From Opisthocomus hoazin (Eukaryota; Chordata; Aves; Opisthocomiformes; Opisthocomidae), in the NCBI RefSeq assembly GCF_030867145.1, contig NC_134420.1:9319323-9383322 (forward strand): 64,000 bases of DNA, read 5' to 3'. Numbering within the stretch: position 1 is the first letter of the stretch; each line of letters begins with the position of its first letter. The notes beneath the pieces were generated by a model. That model searched no databases. It had not been told where the DNA came from and saw nothing but the letters and a program-made list of their open reading frames with translations. A program made the position numbers and the translations under genes. Positions 1-13,990 of this stretch are shown here, one piece after another.

Positions 1-3000
1 TAGATGCCTTTAATCAAGCAGCTTTCCTGAATCATTTTATTGAACCCTTTTCAGGAACAGTTCTGACTTCAAGCTTTAGCACTGCAGATATTCAGTGTGA
101 CTGGCTGTGGGACCGGCTGGCAGATGCACCGGGCTTCAGAAGAGAGACAAGGCTGAAACTGCTCTGGGGTTTATCCAGCATTCATGGGAGCTCATCACGT
201 GCAGGAGATCGCATTCCAGTAGTTCTATTAGCAAAGGGATATTTTGCCAAGACAACCGGGTGCCAGTGTCCAGGGCGCTCCACCTTCACCATCTCGGCAG
301 CAAAGATGCTGCTGCTCTGGAATGGGATCCCTTTTAGCAGGTCTTGGATGGGACCATTTCTGTACCTGAGGAGATGACACAACTACACCTATTCTTTTTT
401 CTGCCATACATAAAGCTGATTTTTTACCTGTCATCTGAAAAAAAATTTGAGCTATAGCTTAGGTACATTTTTGTGTCTGGACAAATCTCAAAGAGCCATC
501 ACTTCATCCCTTCATCCAACAGCACACTTAAGTCACTTTTCAGAACTAAGCCTGTATGGAACTGACTGTAGTATTTTACCGTCGCTGTGAAATATTCTTC
601 CCTTTTGTGACACCAACTAGTCTTGAAATGTTGTAAAAATGCTGACAGAATAAATACCAGAGAACGGTTTTAAAAAGCTTGTGAAGGATTGGTAGGTCCA
701 GAGGTGTTTTTTCAGCATCAGAACAGCTAGGGGACATTTAAAACCAAACAGAAAAAAATTCTAGAGGACACAGAAGATTTACTGTGTTTGAGGGAGTCAC
801 CAACATGAAAGGTAACATATTTTGGTGGAGGCTGGAGGGGACAGGATCTGATGGACAGTATGTCAGCCCTATAGTAGTAATGGGGGGGGGCAGGCAGCAC
901 TACTGGAACATGGAGAAAGCAATGAAATGAGAAAGGTAAATGAAGCGAAGTGTAGCATCAGGCAGAGGCCCCAACATCACAAACACAGTCAGAGTGTGCA
1001 GTCTTATAGATCCCCTGAGTTTTACATTGAAGAGAAGTGACAAAATCATCAGGAGAGAAATGAGAATGACCAGCAGAAGCCTGGGGAGGAACAGTGTGAG
1101 AAGGGAGTCAAAAGCACTAAAGAGCTGCCTGAGGTTAGTGCTACTGGACTACGATTTATGAAGGGATACATTCAAAACTGCCTCAAAGGTTAAATGTGAA
1201 GCTCGGACAAGAGAATGAGAGAAAAGAAAATCTTCAAGAGTCCAAGATGTAAGCAAGACACGTGGCACATGCAGCTCAGCTAGCACAATTACACTGTGAA
1301 ACTCAGTTCCTGAAGAGCAGCTCTTTGCTTTACTGCCCTGAAGAGGCACTCCCAGTTGTGTTCTTGTCATTCGAACCCTGCTCCACTGCTACAGCACCTG
1401 CACCACAGCCAAGGAAGCAGCCATAAAACAAGGCTGTGGAAGGTTCGTTAAAATCATTCTAGTCTTCCAGGATTTCACTTTCACCAGTCCACGTATATGC
1501 TTACAACATAGATGCATGTATTCACACATAGATTACGTTGCATATTCTGCTGCTTGTCAGAATTCCTAAAATACTGTTTAGTTGTGTTTTAAAGTTTTTC
1601 TTAGGAATCCAGATACAAATAAAAATGATTTATGCAAACATGTCCCACTATTTCACTTTGAAGACCAACGGGGTACTTCTCAGTCTCCCCAACAAAAGTC
1701 ACAGTAGGGTTACATTTATAAAAAACATCTATCATCCAGCTTTTTCCCAAGTCTTGGCTGTATTCTGGAAGAAGCCATTTGCTTTCCAAAGCAAGTGGTC
1801 CCATGGGCTTTTTCCTGGACTCACACGCCAGGCTTCCCCTTTGCATTTGTCCAGCTGCATCAACAGAATTCTTGTCTACCTATGGTTGCAGTACGCGGCT
1901 CCTGAATAGTGGAATTTGTGGCCAGTTAGTTTAATTTTGCTCCCTCTATGATTATGGGGATTATTCTGCTTTTCATTCAAATCATATAGCCATTTTTCAC
2001 TTAGCTTTGTTACATCTTTAATTACGACCTTAGCTTGAGATGGTATAATTTTACTTTAAGAGATATGCCAGAACTGAAGTACTGACATCTCCAGGTTTCA
2101 TAGAAATTGCAGGGATCATAGGAACTTAACTTGATAATTACCTCAATATTTCAAGTCAGGCAGTCACCATATAAAATAATGATGTGTCTTTTTTTTCCAA
2201 ATTCACTTTGTGGGTTACTGTAGGTTACTGCAGGTTACAATATATGAAGTTAGATACTTACAGAAATAGAGATAAAAAGTTATAATATACCTAAATGCAA
2301 GATTATTCAACCAGATGTACAATGAACTGCAGAAGACAAAGAGAGGCACCTCTTTTAAATGCATAAAACAGCAAATACCACATTTCCAATTACAGAATGT
2401 TCAGATCAAGGATTCTTTTCTACCACTCTTTAGTCGCAAAAATTTCTTTCCCCATGGCACTTGCAAAGATGCAAAGACTGGCACAAATGGGAGCAAAAAT
2501 ACCCTTTGTTCACTTGCATGAAACCTTCAATAACTGGCCCCTCTGTCACCCACACAATCTCCCTTCTTTTTCTAACAGAAGCACGCTTAGCCAGCATTTC
2601 ATCACGTTCCTTGCCACTATTAGGGTGATTTAAGCTGTAAGCTACTACTTGCTAAGGTTTTCTTTCCTCGATTTTACAAAAGCTATTATCAAGGACCAAA
2701 AGGGGACTATTTTAGTATACATACCATATTTGATTACATTTTGTGGGGTCCGCCCCCCCTCCAAATGCCAATGCTTTTGTTATCTCTTGCATGTGAAGAT
2801 GGAGAAAAAAATTACTTGGCATGATTTCCATCATGTTGATTCTTCGGGGTTCTCAAATATTATGATCCATGGAAAGTCTGGATTCATGCTTACTTCTACT
2901 CTTCATTAAGTCAGTTGTAGTTGAATTGCTGGTAGGACAGGCTGCTGATACAGTAGGTGGGCATGCTGAATAAAATACATACCACAGCTGTACCTGCACT

Positions 3001-6000
3001 TGTCAGAGAGCCAACCTGCTTTATGCCAGTCTGTTCTCCACTGCTTCCTGGTCATAGCCCATCTGTTTCTGAATTCATAAAATGCTGAAGAACACAAATA
3101 TCTGAAACTATTATAGGTAACATGCTTCAATTAAATTCTGATTGTGGAGACGTGCTTAACAGACTAACATTGGTAATGTATCTCTTTCAAATTTGTCTGT
3201 AAAATAGACACCCATCCATGGATATTTCTGTGGAATTCAGAGGATTTTCTACATTGTGGCTCCTACATATGGTGCACCTGGCCAATATTCTTGCAGTTGC
3301 AAACAAAATCAAAACCAAAAATAACTGCCAAACCAGAGTACAGAAGGTTACTAAAACAGATTAGATAAAAACCTACATATAGGGAGAGGTTCCACAGTAG
3401 GAGCACTTACAGGTGAAGTAAGCCAGACAGCTATTAACCTGAAGTTTACTAATAGCTTAAAGGAGTGCTTTACTTTTCAGTTGGATTCAGTGATAACATA
3501 GAACAATAGTGCACACAAAAATGACGAAACTAATAAAAGTTTACCTTGTACATATAATTTTTGCATTGGGGGTGAAACAATCAACTTTACAAGGTCACTT
3601 TCATAAAAACTAAGAATTAGAGGAACTCAGCAGGCTGTCAATAACTGATTTAATAGGAAGAGACTTTAAACAGAAAAAGTAGGTGAGGGATATATCCCCA
3701 GGAAATTTGCTGAGAATACCTACAGTACCTATGATTAAACTATCTGTCCTCTGGATGTCATCATTGCTCTTTTTATATGCTGTTGGTTAAAGGTGTATTT
3801 ATGTAGAAAATAACCGCAGTCCTAAGAATGCTGGGTTGGGTGCATCATTTTTGGTAGCTCAGTGCATTTCTAATTAGAACTGAATACACAAGAGTGTGGT
3901 CCAGATCATTACTATTTATAATCTACAATGAACAATTTTCTATAATGTAAAGCAAAAAAAGGACCCCCTGTGTACATTTCATTTGATGTGAATTCACATC
4001 TCTGCTTCAAGAAGCACTTTATGACTCTTCACAAAAAATTTCCATCTTTCCATATGTGCAGCTGAGACATAGCTGCCAGTCAGCAATAGTGTTTGCAGTA
4101 TTTGCAAAAATCTTTGCTTTAACATGGAACCAGACTTTAAAACTTCAAAATAAGGTGCTTGGTTTCTCCAGGGTGGGAATAATCCATTAGCACTGATGCG
4201 CCAGAGCAGAAAGGAAAAATTTGGAATACATCTTACCGTGGCAGATTGACCCTGAGAGATTTGATAGAGAACACAGACCAAAGTGGGGCATTGCAGATAT
4301 TTACCGTATTTCTACCAGACCTTTTATAAGATATTACAGCAAAATAGTCTAAGTAGAAGCAGATTCTAGGCTGAATCATTCTCTCAGCATGAGGCACAAG
4401 GTTCATTCAAATCTTCTCAGTACCTTTCAAGCCCAGATGAATCCAAAGATGAGGAGGGGCTGGCTGTCCTAGCACAGCTGGGTCTGCTGGCAGGTGGTGC
4501 AGGCTGAACTGGCCCCAGCTAGCTCGTAAAGGAGACCGTCACCTTTGCACTTCTTTTGCCGAGCTCTGCCAAATGTTTCTCGGCTGCTGTCAGCATCCAT
4601 CCTGAAACACCTGAAACAGTGTCAAATTTACCAGCATGGGGACCACTCCAGAAGTCTCAGACATACAACTGTGACATCCTTCTCCCTTCTGCATGGCCAT
4701 TGCTCACAAAGTGAGTTGTCAGAGAGCTACATTGCACCAAAAACACCTGCAGCTTTCACAGAAGAATTCTTCTTGTTATTATACGGTGCCCAAGTTGTAC
4801 AAGCTAATGCTTAACATATACCTTAACAACACAGCATTTTTTTTCGTGCCTCAGCCCCACAAGGATCATAAAATTTGGTATTCTTGCAAGCAGCTCACAG
4901 GTGGAGCAGAGTCTGTTAGGCGAGGTAACTGGACAAAAAAAGGACACTGACTTTTACTTTGAGGAAGAGATAGAGGGTTCTCTCAGGCTTTTGCCCAATA
5001 GCTGGTAAGTAGCACACCAGTTTCTGAGGAAAAAGGCCATTTCCAGGGGTCCTTACTTCTATCTAAACTGAAACACAGCAACAGGTGACAGACCAGGAGT
5101 AAAAGACAGGATTCCCCTCTCCCAGGGATGTGCCCCAACCTTATAGGTAAACAACATGGTGTGCACTTGCTCTGTCTCTTCAGTCCAACTAATCCTTTTA
5201 ATTTCACGCAAGTGGAGAAGCTTAAAAGAAAAAGTCTCCTTCCCCATACTCTGCTAGCCTCTAACTGGAGGTCAGAGCACTTCCACGGAAGGCAGGCGAC
5301 GCAGAATTGAATACCTTCAGACAGCAATGCATTTGGAGCTCCCAAGTACTGTCCGCTGAACCACTGTGTTAGAGAAGGCACCAACACTACCCTGGCTATG
5401 TTTTGGAAGGATGGCTGCTGGGTTTCTTTTTGAAAAAAGGTGCCTCTGTCTCTGCCTTCAGGAAAAGATCTCTATTGCCAGGTAAACAGCCTAAATACTA
5501 CAGGGAACACCTGTTGGCTTGCTTAAACACCGCTCCACACTCAGTCTGCTGGGGTTTTGTTGCATTTCCCAGCAAAGGTAGACCAGAGCCCCTCCACCTG
5601 CTTGCCACACTGGGAGGACATGGGCCAATACTGATCTGAAGATGACAGAGCTGCACTAGCCCAGTACTGACAGGCTCAAGCTCTGAGGAAGGCTTACTGG
5701 TTTGGACATAGCGATGTGTTACTATGGCTTTATGGCTTCTGGATCAGAGCTGGCCTCAGTTTCTTCTGGGGCACAGAGAGACGCTGCCCTAGAGAAGCTT
5801 TATATGCCAAACAGGGCTGTGCAGAAGTCTCACTGGCTATAACAGGCCCAAAATGCTTGGAAGAGGTGGACTTCCGCTTTTCCACATCATCTTTTCCCGA
5901 CTACCCAATATTTTCAGAGAAGCTGTGCCAATTCATTTATTACAGTCGGTGCACCATTTTGTAGTGAAGTATGAAGCAGCATTATTAAAAGATGTATTTT

Positions 6001-9000
6001 AGGATGTTCAGTCTATTGTTTTTAAGCATCCTCTGGAGATGCAAAAACATGGCTAGAAAAATTAATTTGATGTGCTGCCCCATTTCAACACTGGAGTTCT
6101 GCCTTGCATGTTAATGTGTATGTTTTCATGCCTCAGCTACACTAACTGTACTCCTTTCCTGTTTCTATTTATTTTGGAAGCAATATATGTTTACTAAATC
6201 AGTTGAAAAGTGTTAATGATCAGTTCACAGAATACTAATGTCGATTCAAATTACTTTCACATGAATCAAGACAAATTAAAAAATACTATTTGATCATAAA
6301 TGGCTTCAAATCCATGTCACAAATATTCTAGTATCTTGAAATAAAGATTCCTTTTTTCATTTTGTTAATATCTCAATAGATAGTTAAGTTGATCAAAAAG
6401 GTGTGGGAACAAGAACACGTGATTTATCTCTGGTTCACGTAACAGAGAAGAATGAAATAAACCCTCTATATGTGTGTGTGTATGTGTGGCAAGTGGGGGT
6501 GGCTATCAAAACCAGTTGCACCACAAGCAATGTCTCTTCCATGTGCCTGAAAAGGAAGAAGAAGACATGTAAGTGCAAGCAAAAAAGTTGTGACACGGGT
6601 ACAGCCAGCCCTGACTTGTAGCATATGATTCAGCCCTGAGAAATAGATGTGAAACCTGAAGACTGGTAACCTACATGGACGCCGGGTCAAAATGTTTCCA
6701 ACAGAAATTTTTATTGCTCCCTAGAAAATTCACTGAAATTGAAGCATACTCTAAAGATGAACTGATTTCAGTGACACTTCAGCTTGATCCTGTCTTGATC
6801 TGAAACAAAGCTGTGTTTCAGAACTGCCTTTCAAAGTATGTAATATTCTAAAGGTAGGAACTTCCAAGTGATGAAATTCCTGCAGATTTTAGTAGAGGAG
6901 AGTAGCCCAATTCAGTGCCCTGCACTGGGGAAAGGCAGACAACTCAGCCGTTACAGCACACAGCTGTTTGGGAGCAGTGCGCTAGCTAAGAGCGGATGCC
7001 ATACGCGCCGGCCATACCAACATACAGGTGACAAAGAACATAACCTCTAGCAAACCAGGCTTCAGTAGTTCTGCAGCTCATAGAAAGGTTTTTTTTTTCC
7101 CATCTGTTAAAATCTGTCCTTTCCAGGCTCCCAGATATTGTAAGTTAACTTCTTAGTGCTTTATCATACAGGAATATACATATGTTACACCAGCAAAACA
7201 CTGCTTACGTGGATGCATCATGATAATATGAATGGCGACTTTGCTGGGCGAGTCAAACTAGTGTCACTGAGCAAATCAATACTGGAGGGTAAAAGCAGTT
7301 TTGCTACGAAAATTGAGCCCACTCTGGGGCACTTGCTAGATCCCAGTGCGGTGAAGCTGCGCAGGCAGAGCAGCCTGTAGTGCAGACCAGTATCGGACAC
7401 AATGTTCTCTGCTTTCTCCTTTCTCCCAGTAGAAAGCAAATAGCTTACAGCAATAATGCTCATCATTACATCTGCCTCGCAAGCTGACACATGAGGAGCT
7501 AGTGGACACTAAGAACTTAGCTCTCTGTTTACCTTTTCCTTACACATCAAGAAACAAGTGTGGGCACAACATTTCCACAACCACAGCTGCCCTGAATTGT
7601 GGTTTAGGAATGTAATGCAGGATGTGAGGCCAGGTTCGCCTCCTCCACTACCGCTTGGCAGAGTCCAGGTAGAACATTCAGCTGTTCCTTTACTCTTTAT
7701 TTTTTATACAGAAATGTAATCTATCTTGGATATTTCATTCGTGACAATTAAGACTCATCTAGGAAACTATCAGCAGGAATTGGCTCTCCAACCTACTCTA
7801 TTTCATTCAAGACAATTTTATCTAACCAATTTTTAACAAATTTAAAACATTGCCCATATCTACTCTAGCTATGAGGCACTGGTAATCAAGTCAAGCACCA
7901 TTGACTATGAGAATAGTGAACTGTAGAAAATGACTTCTCAGCATTATGTAGTGTCACAGCAAAATTTAAATAACACGTTCATTATTCAAGGTCTCATAAT
8001 TTGTACATATAGAAATAGATACAGGGAGCTGAAAGAGGCTTTCAAGCTTTCAACAGTTAAATAAATAAGTGACCTGTATCATTACAAGTGTACTGTATGT
8101 TCTCTAAACAGCTGATAGGTTGTTGGAAAGTCCTTCCAAGATTAAATCCAATAATATAAAGTGCTAATTTTGGATGAGAGATGCATATACAGTAGTGACG
8201 GCTATTGCATATTGACACTGCTTTTAAACGAATGAACAGAAGGTTTGAGAGAAACTGTGCTTTCTGGGTAGGAATCTCAGACATTTTTATTATGCTGCTG
8301 TACAAAAGGGGTTTTACAATTGTGATTACTGAAATCCAATATTAAAATCATGCTCTTTTCTATAATTTTAGTAGATGTCAGTACTGGTTTCTGTGCAAGG
8401 TGGAATTTATTACAGAAGTTGTTATCGTGATTTTCATATGCTTTTAGAAGATTTCAGAGTGAAATTGTTGCAATCACATTCTATCTGACATTTCTGGTAG
8501 AAGCATAGTTGAAGCAGGGTATTCTACCTTTTCTTTTTTTTTTTCAGTACTCAAACCCAGTCCCATATAGTTTCCTGTAATTCTGTAATGTCATCTTAGA
8601 TACATGTGAGTTACAAAATATAAACATGACATAACTGTTTATATATACATAAAATGTATAGATACAATAACGTGAGCTGTTTATAATTTTTTAGGAAATT
8701 TATCAATTTAATATTTGCTTGTGTATTTTGTAAAAGGCCAATAAATTTAGCAAAACCTATTTAACAAAGACAAACCAAAAGACCAACAGACAAAGAAAAC
8801 CACAAAAGAAGACAACCAACCAAATTTTACCCATCAATTGTTGCAGAAGCAAAAGAATCTCAGAAGTATTTCCTTCACATGATATCTGCCTGCTTGGGAC
8901 CTGTTATCTGCCTCTGCTGAATTTAAATTGTGAGCGAGACATGAATTAATGCCATGCTGTTAAGTATCTCAGCAGAAAACATTTTCCTGTGTCTCTAGAC

Positions 9001-10499
9001 GGAGCCAGGGCAGACAGCTGTATTCCCTTCCTTACTGAGGGACAGACGAGAAACACTGTCCTCTTCTGACTGGCACTGGAGCAAATCTTTCAGAAGCCTG
9101 GTATTTCTGGAGCATTTACGAGCTTATTATTCACCCACTGTTGACCTCACAACACTGCCTTCCCAAAGGAAAACACATTTTCCTTCCTCTCAGGACACAC
9201 AGGGAGGCCCATGTTGTTCTCTTTCTGGGTAGTCCCGCCCAGACACCCCTTTACGGCTGAGGCAGGGATTGAAGGTATTCTTGAAGCCTTGTAAATCTTT
9301 ACTTTGCCATTTGCCATCTTCATTGATATGCCAAGCTTTTCCCTTGGTCTCTCAGCCTCAGACATGATTATACAGCCTGCCTACCTCACTACCTGTGTTT
9401 CAACAGATTCTTACTCCTACTGCCTCATCCAGCCTATACAGCAGGCAGCCAGCTGTGCCTGATGTGATCGTATTCCCTTCTGAATCTCTCCACTGACTTC
9501 TCCTAGCTTCCTTCCTGTCCTCTATTCCACCATACCACATCCCAATTTGCTCTATAATCTCACCTTGGCCTTATTATCATGCCATGTCCTGTATCAAAAG
9601 CATCTTCTCTTTCTTAATACTTCCCAGTGTTGCCAAGATAGTGAAGCTTTAATCCAGTCTTTAGGCATTTCTACCACTTGTTCATGGCAACCCTCCACAT
9701 AGAATTTCTTTTCCATGCTGACTACTTCTCCATACACAATCCTTCCTGAATCTTAGTTCATGACTAAGGGGCAGATATTTCATATTTACCAAAGGGCAAG
9801 AGCACACATGAATGGTCACTGGTGATCTGTCAGCCCCTACTCCGGCAGGTCTTGCAGCATCTTGTTATACGTAGCCACGTCTTACTTCAGTATCCTGTAT
9901 CCTCCCCTGGGTTCTCCTGCTGCAACCCAGCTGCACGCTCAGATGCTGTACACCCTGATTTCCTCTGGTAGAAAAACTAGCTCTGTGTGTACGGAAGATG
10001 CTACTACAGATCCACAAAGTCCCACAGCCTGGATGGTCAGGAGATGACAATTACAGGCACGCTGTGGAAAACACTTTCCCTACAGGGCACCAACAATCTT
10101 TGTACTTAGCGCTGGTATAAACTGGCTTTACCGAGGTCAGCTGAAACGCATGAAGTTGCAGTGGATTTGGCTTTGCATTATCTGGCTAATAAAAAAAGAT
10201 CACCAGGCCACGTCATTCATTTAGTGAGCATACCCTATGTTCCTGTGCCTCCTCTGCTGTCTGTGCTGCTCTTTTGGAGAGCTAGCTATGCACATGAACA
10301 TGTCCCCACAGGTCACTCCAAAATCCATCCTTGCCCCGTATCCTGTCTTTGGGCTAGTAGCAGGAGATTCTCAGAGGACAAGAATAAGAAACAGGACAAA
10401 TCAGAAATCCCTGTGCATACTCTCTCAGCTTCCAGCAATCAGCTGCTTAGAGGACTTTACGAACTAGAGCTTGCCACAATACCATCATGTTAATAGTCC
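1..10499. other. Intergenic DNA, no gene seen
   Basis: 10.5 kb of AT-rich DNA in which no frame resembles a known protein. Small local features are a 10-base period repeat of GGTTAC (2213-2238), a GT-rich run (6470-6489), and T and G homopolymers. Two AT-rich stretches, about 5980-6380 and 7690-8030, have ATTA-rich texture that may be conserved noncoding DNA. Untested. Confidence 0.5.
2213..2238. repeat. 10-bp period tandem repeat
   Basis: GGTTACTG at 2213 and 2223, and GGTTACAA at 2233, form about 2.6 units of a ten-base repeat. It is probably slippage. Confidence 0.8.
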
Positions 10500-10915
10500 C
10501 CCATGGACCTATCATCAGTAATATATCTTATTTTTTTGAACTTGTAACATCCTGTGGAATGAGTTCCACAAAATAATTATGCCCTGCATGACAAAAGTTT
10601 GCTTTAAATTCCCTGTGTGGTTATAACATTGGAACACCCTCCAGTCCTGTATTGTCAGAAACGATGCATTAGTCACTCCCTAATCACTTTCTCCATGACA
10701 CTCATTATTGTGCACATCGCTGCCTTTTTCCCCTAACTTTTTCCACTTAGTGGATCCTATGAAAGGTCTACAGGATTTAAGTCTCTCCCTGTTCTCTTTC
10801 CCTGTACCTTTCCTAGTTCTATCCCTTTGAAACACAGCAATCAACCAAATACAAGATTCTAGATGAGGGCACATTAGAAATGTGCGTGGCATGGATTTTA
10901 ACAGTCTGATTTGAC
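10500..10915 (-). mobile_element. Ancient CR1-like LINE fragment, minus strand
   Basis: Read on the + strand, the antisense landmarks of an old CR1 occur in order: GAGTTCCACAAAATAATTATG, CTCCAGTCCTGTATTGTCAG, CACTTTCTCCATGACACTC, CTGTACCTTTCCTAGTTC, ACAAGATTCTAGATGAGGGC and GGCATGGATTTTAACAG. The element is therefore on the minus strand. It is heavily decayed and its ends are approximate. Confidence 0.7.
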
Positions 10916-13649
10916 TGGCCTTTCTCGTGACTAAATTGTACTTAGCAAGTTTGGCCGCCAGCAGGACAAAAATCAAAATAACAATTAAAATAGTATTGGC
11001 TAGGAAACAGTAGTAATAATAAACAGACTGGTTTCTCAAAGAACAACGTGAAACAAAACAATAAAATAATGAGGTGGACTAAAAAGTAATCACAAGATAA
11101 TTTCCAAAACTAAATAGTCAGGTCTTTTCCCCAATATCTAGTGAAAGCTTCTTTGCTCTGGGAAGAAACTCTCAAAGTTTACCACTTCAGGGGAATGAAA
11201 GATAAAGGGAAATGCAGAGTTGACTCTCGAGGTCTCTGCGATAGAGCAGACAATTGCATCTGCTCTGCTACTGACCCCTCGAACAGGGCTTCAGAAAATC
11301 CATGCATTTAAGAAACACTACATGACAGCTTATTACTTGCTAGAACTGTCACTTATCTCTGGCTGCAAGTGACTCAGCTGAACAAATATCGTCTCATGCA
11401 TTATCATGTGTCTGTTAGCAACAAGATTGCTTTTCTTATGCATGGTCAGCACAACACTTTTTCTCTTCCAAAGGAAAAAAAAACAAGGTCCATTTAGGTT
11501 GAAGAGCTCAGTATTTTAATAACACACTTTGAGAGGCAGCTGCACCTCTGGCTGCTCTCAGAGCACGTATATCAGCAGTTGGGCTCCTCAGCATTGCTTG
11601 CTTTGTGCCGTCAGACTCTTGCCATTCCTAATTCACAGCAGAATGGAGGCACCTCCTCACTCGGACAAAGCACGTTTGCAGTCACGGTTAGCTAATGGGA
11701 GACCAAATCCTAGCAAGGATGTGACAATCTGCAACTGGTTCAGTCCCTTCACAAGTTGAGTCTCAGACAGCCTACGTGACCACTGCAAACCGCCTTGGCC
11801 TCATTACAGCTTTCTCTTACTTGCTCCTTTTCCCTAGTGAAACAAAACTTTCACATTCAAAAAATGGCTTTTATACAGCAGCCAGTAACCCATTTAACAG
11901 CCAGTAATTGAGGCTACTTCACTGGGATCTGGAATTGCCTTCTTCAAACTACTCTTAAGAATGAGTACATTTAACGACCTACAGAACTAAGCAACCAGCG
12001 TCTTGTCTGGTGCGCAGACTCTGTGCAGGTGACAGAGATCCAGACAAGCTGTCAATAATTATGCAGGAACATCCTCCCACATATCATGCCCGGCATAACT
12101 GAAAGCAGTGCTGTTTTCTTTGATCTTGTAAGTCAGTGGATATTTGGACATTCTTCAAGGAAACAGTAATGTGCCAAGTCTCCTCTGTTATCGTTAAGAA
12201 AACTTTAAACAGGTTAGGCAGGCATCTCTTGTTCTGCTAGCTTTACTAATCTAAAAGTTTGTTTGTTAATTGACAGGTAGTTATCACAAATTCCACGAAA
12301 TATGTGTGTGAAAATAACTTCTTTTCCTATGCTTCTGAATAGAGATTGAAAAATGGAGTGTGCTGTTACTCATTTGTTACTGAATAAGTGTTCCAAATTT
12401 CTTCTCAAGCAATAAAGAGCTTGCATCTAACCCCAGCGAACGTCCACCCCTCTGGGTGCATTTTGAGATGCAAACCCCAAGCATTGCCGTTTCCTAAGGA
12501 CAAACCCTCCTCTGCCATAGCTGCAAACCTGGCTGGACTCCAGGACCCTCCTGCCATCTGGGCTAGCTCAAATTCATGTTACGGGTCCAAGCTGAGAACT
12601 AAGACTCCTTATCTATAGAAAGCATCCCGCCCGAGCCTTTCGACCCTCACACACTCTTTCCTTATTTCCTGCTCTCACCTTTAGTTGTTTTTGCAATAGA
12701 AGTGATGCTGATTCAAAGGATGAGTCCTCAGGCCAGCGGGAGGACACTAATGCACATCACTAGTGCAAGACTGGCAACCCGGCTTAGCAAGCCAAGACTG
12801 GCAAGCCAGTTTCTTGATGGGACAAAGACTACCTCATACCGCTTGTTCGGAAGGCCAAGATACTAAATTCGAATGGTGGTATTTGCACTTACTCTTCCCA
12901 GACACAACCAGACATGGTGTGAGGTGATGGAAGATGAAGTCTCTTCTCTGGTGGGAATTTTTAAGAGACTTTTCTGGGATCCGTTCACAGGATATGGCCA
13001 TGAGAGAAACCGAAGAAAGACTGTGTAAACCAGTCTTGATTCTGGCTTGTGGCATGGGACACACAGTGATGCAGAGAACAAGAAGGAAAACATTCTGGGC
13101 TAAGATCACCCTTTGGAGAAATTATCATGGGTTGTGATCAAAAAAATGCTGAAAAATGATAGCATAATGTCTACTCAGTATTTGGGAAGCATGTTTTTTG
13201 AAACCAGCCTGACATAATTTCTTTATTTGTAAAAAAATGTGGTTGCCAAAAGTAATTGCATTTACATCTTAAATTCACATTTTTCTAAAGTGTTTGCACT
13301 ACATTCTGTTAAAAACAACACAAGTCAAAATGTGTAATACAGTCAAACCTATTAAAAACTGACTAAAGCACTGTTATTGGTAACCACATCTGAATAGGGA
13401 TGCATCTAGTAATATTTCCAATGTTACTATTACTTTTTTTAAACCCCATTTTGACTTACACTCGGAACAGGAGTTGGTGCAAATATGTTTATCTGTCTAG
13501 GAGAGACAAAACTTCAAATATTTTAAACTGGCTACTTTAAAGGTATGCAAAGAAAAAAATTGGTCATATCACCTTTGGAGATATAAGGACTGGTCAGTTA
13601 CAATATGCTATTTGAATCAGCTTGTAAAAAGAAATAATATTTTCAAAAA
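10916..13649. other. Intergenic DNA, no gene seen
   Basis: 2.7 kb of plain DNA. Near 12756-12805 there is a short imperfect duplication around AAGACTGGCAA. No recognisable mobile element or protein-like frame is present. Confidence 0.55.
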
Positions 13650-13990
13650 GGTTTTAATGCAGGCAGACATAAAGTCAGATATGTCAAAAGAGAGAATGTA
13701 GGTCACACTAACAGCGCAGAATACCATATCCTGAAATGCAGTGACACTGAAAAGGACTTCAGAAAATCAATTTACCATGAATTCCCTATGCAATCTATGG
13801 CGAAGTTTAATGCAATACTTGCATGATTATGCAGGAGACGATGATATTACAGGTATGTATCACTGATGGGACCAGCATTGCTATGTCCAGTCCTGGTATC
13901 CAATTTTCAAACAATGACGATTCTGGAATATTGCAAGCAAATCAAGAATGAGTCACTAAATTATTTGAAATTGTGGAAGCCTTACCTGTG
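13650..13990 (+). mobile_element. Ancient CR1 LINE fragment, plus strand
   Basis: The order of phrases follows old sauropsid CR1 ORF2 sequence: CCATATCCTGAAATGCAGTG, ACACTGAAAAGGACTT, GCAATCTATGGCGAAG, TTTAATGCAATACTTGCATG, TGGGACCAGCATTGC and ATGTCCAGTCCTGGTATCC. These correspond to the reverse transcriptase C-terminal domain. Many substitutions and indels remove any open frame, so the copy is much older than the CR1 at 54.75 kb. Confidence 0.65.

Noticed and set aside
4983..5387. 134-codon minus-strand frame
   Set aside because: Cys/Leu/Ser-rich chance-type composition; no homology recognised.
9400..9760. Pyrimidine-rich stretch, compared with the similar one at 20220-20570
   Set aside because: Both share only composition; I found no common ordered text that would make them copies of one repeat.
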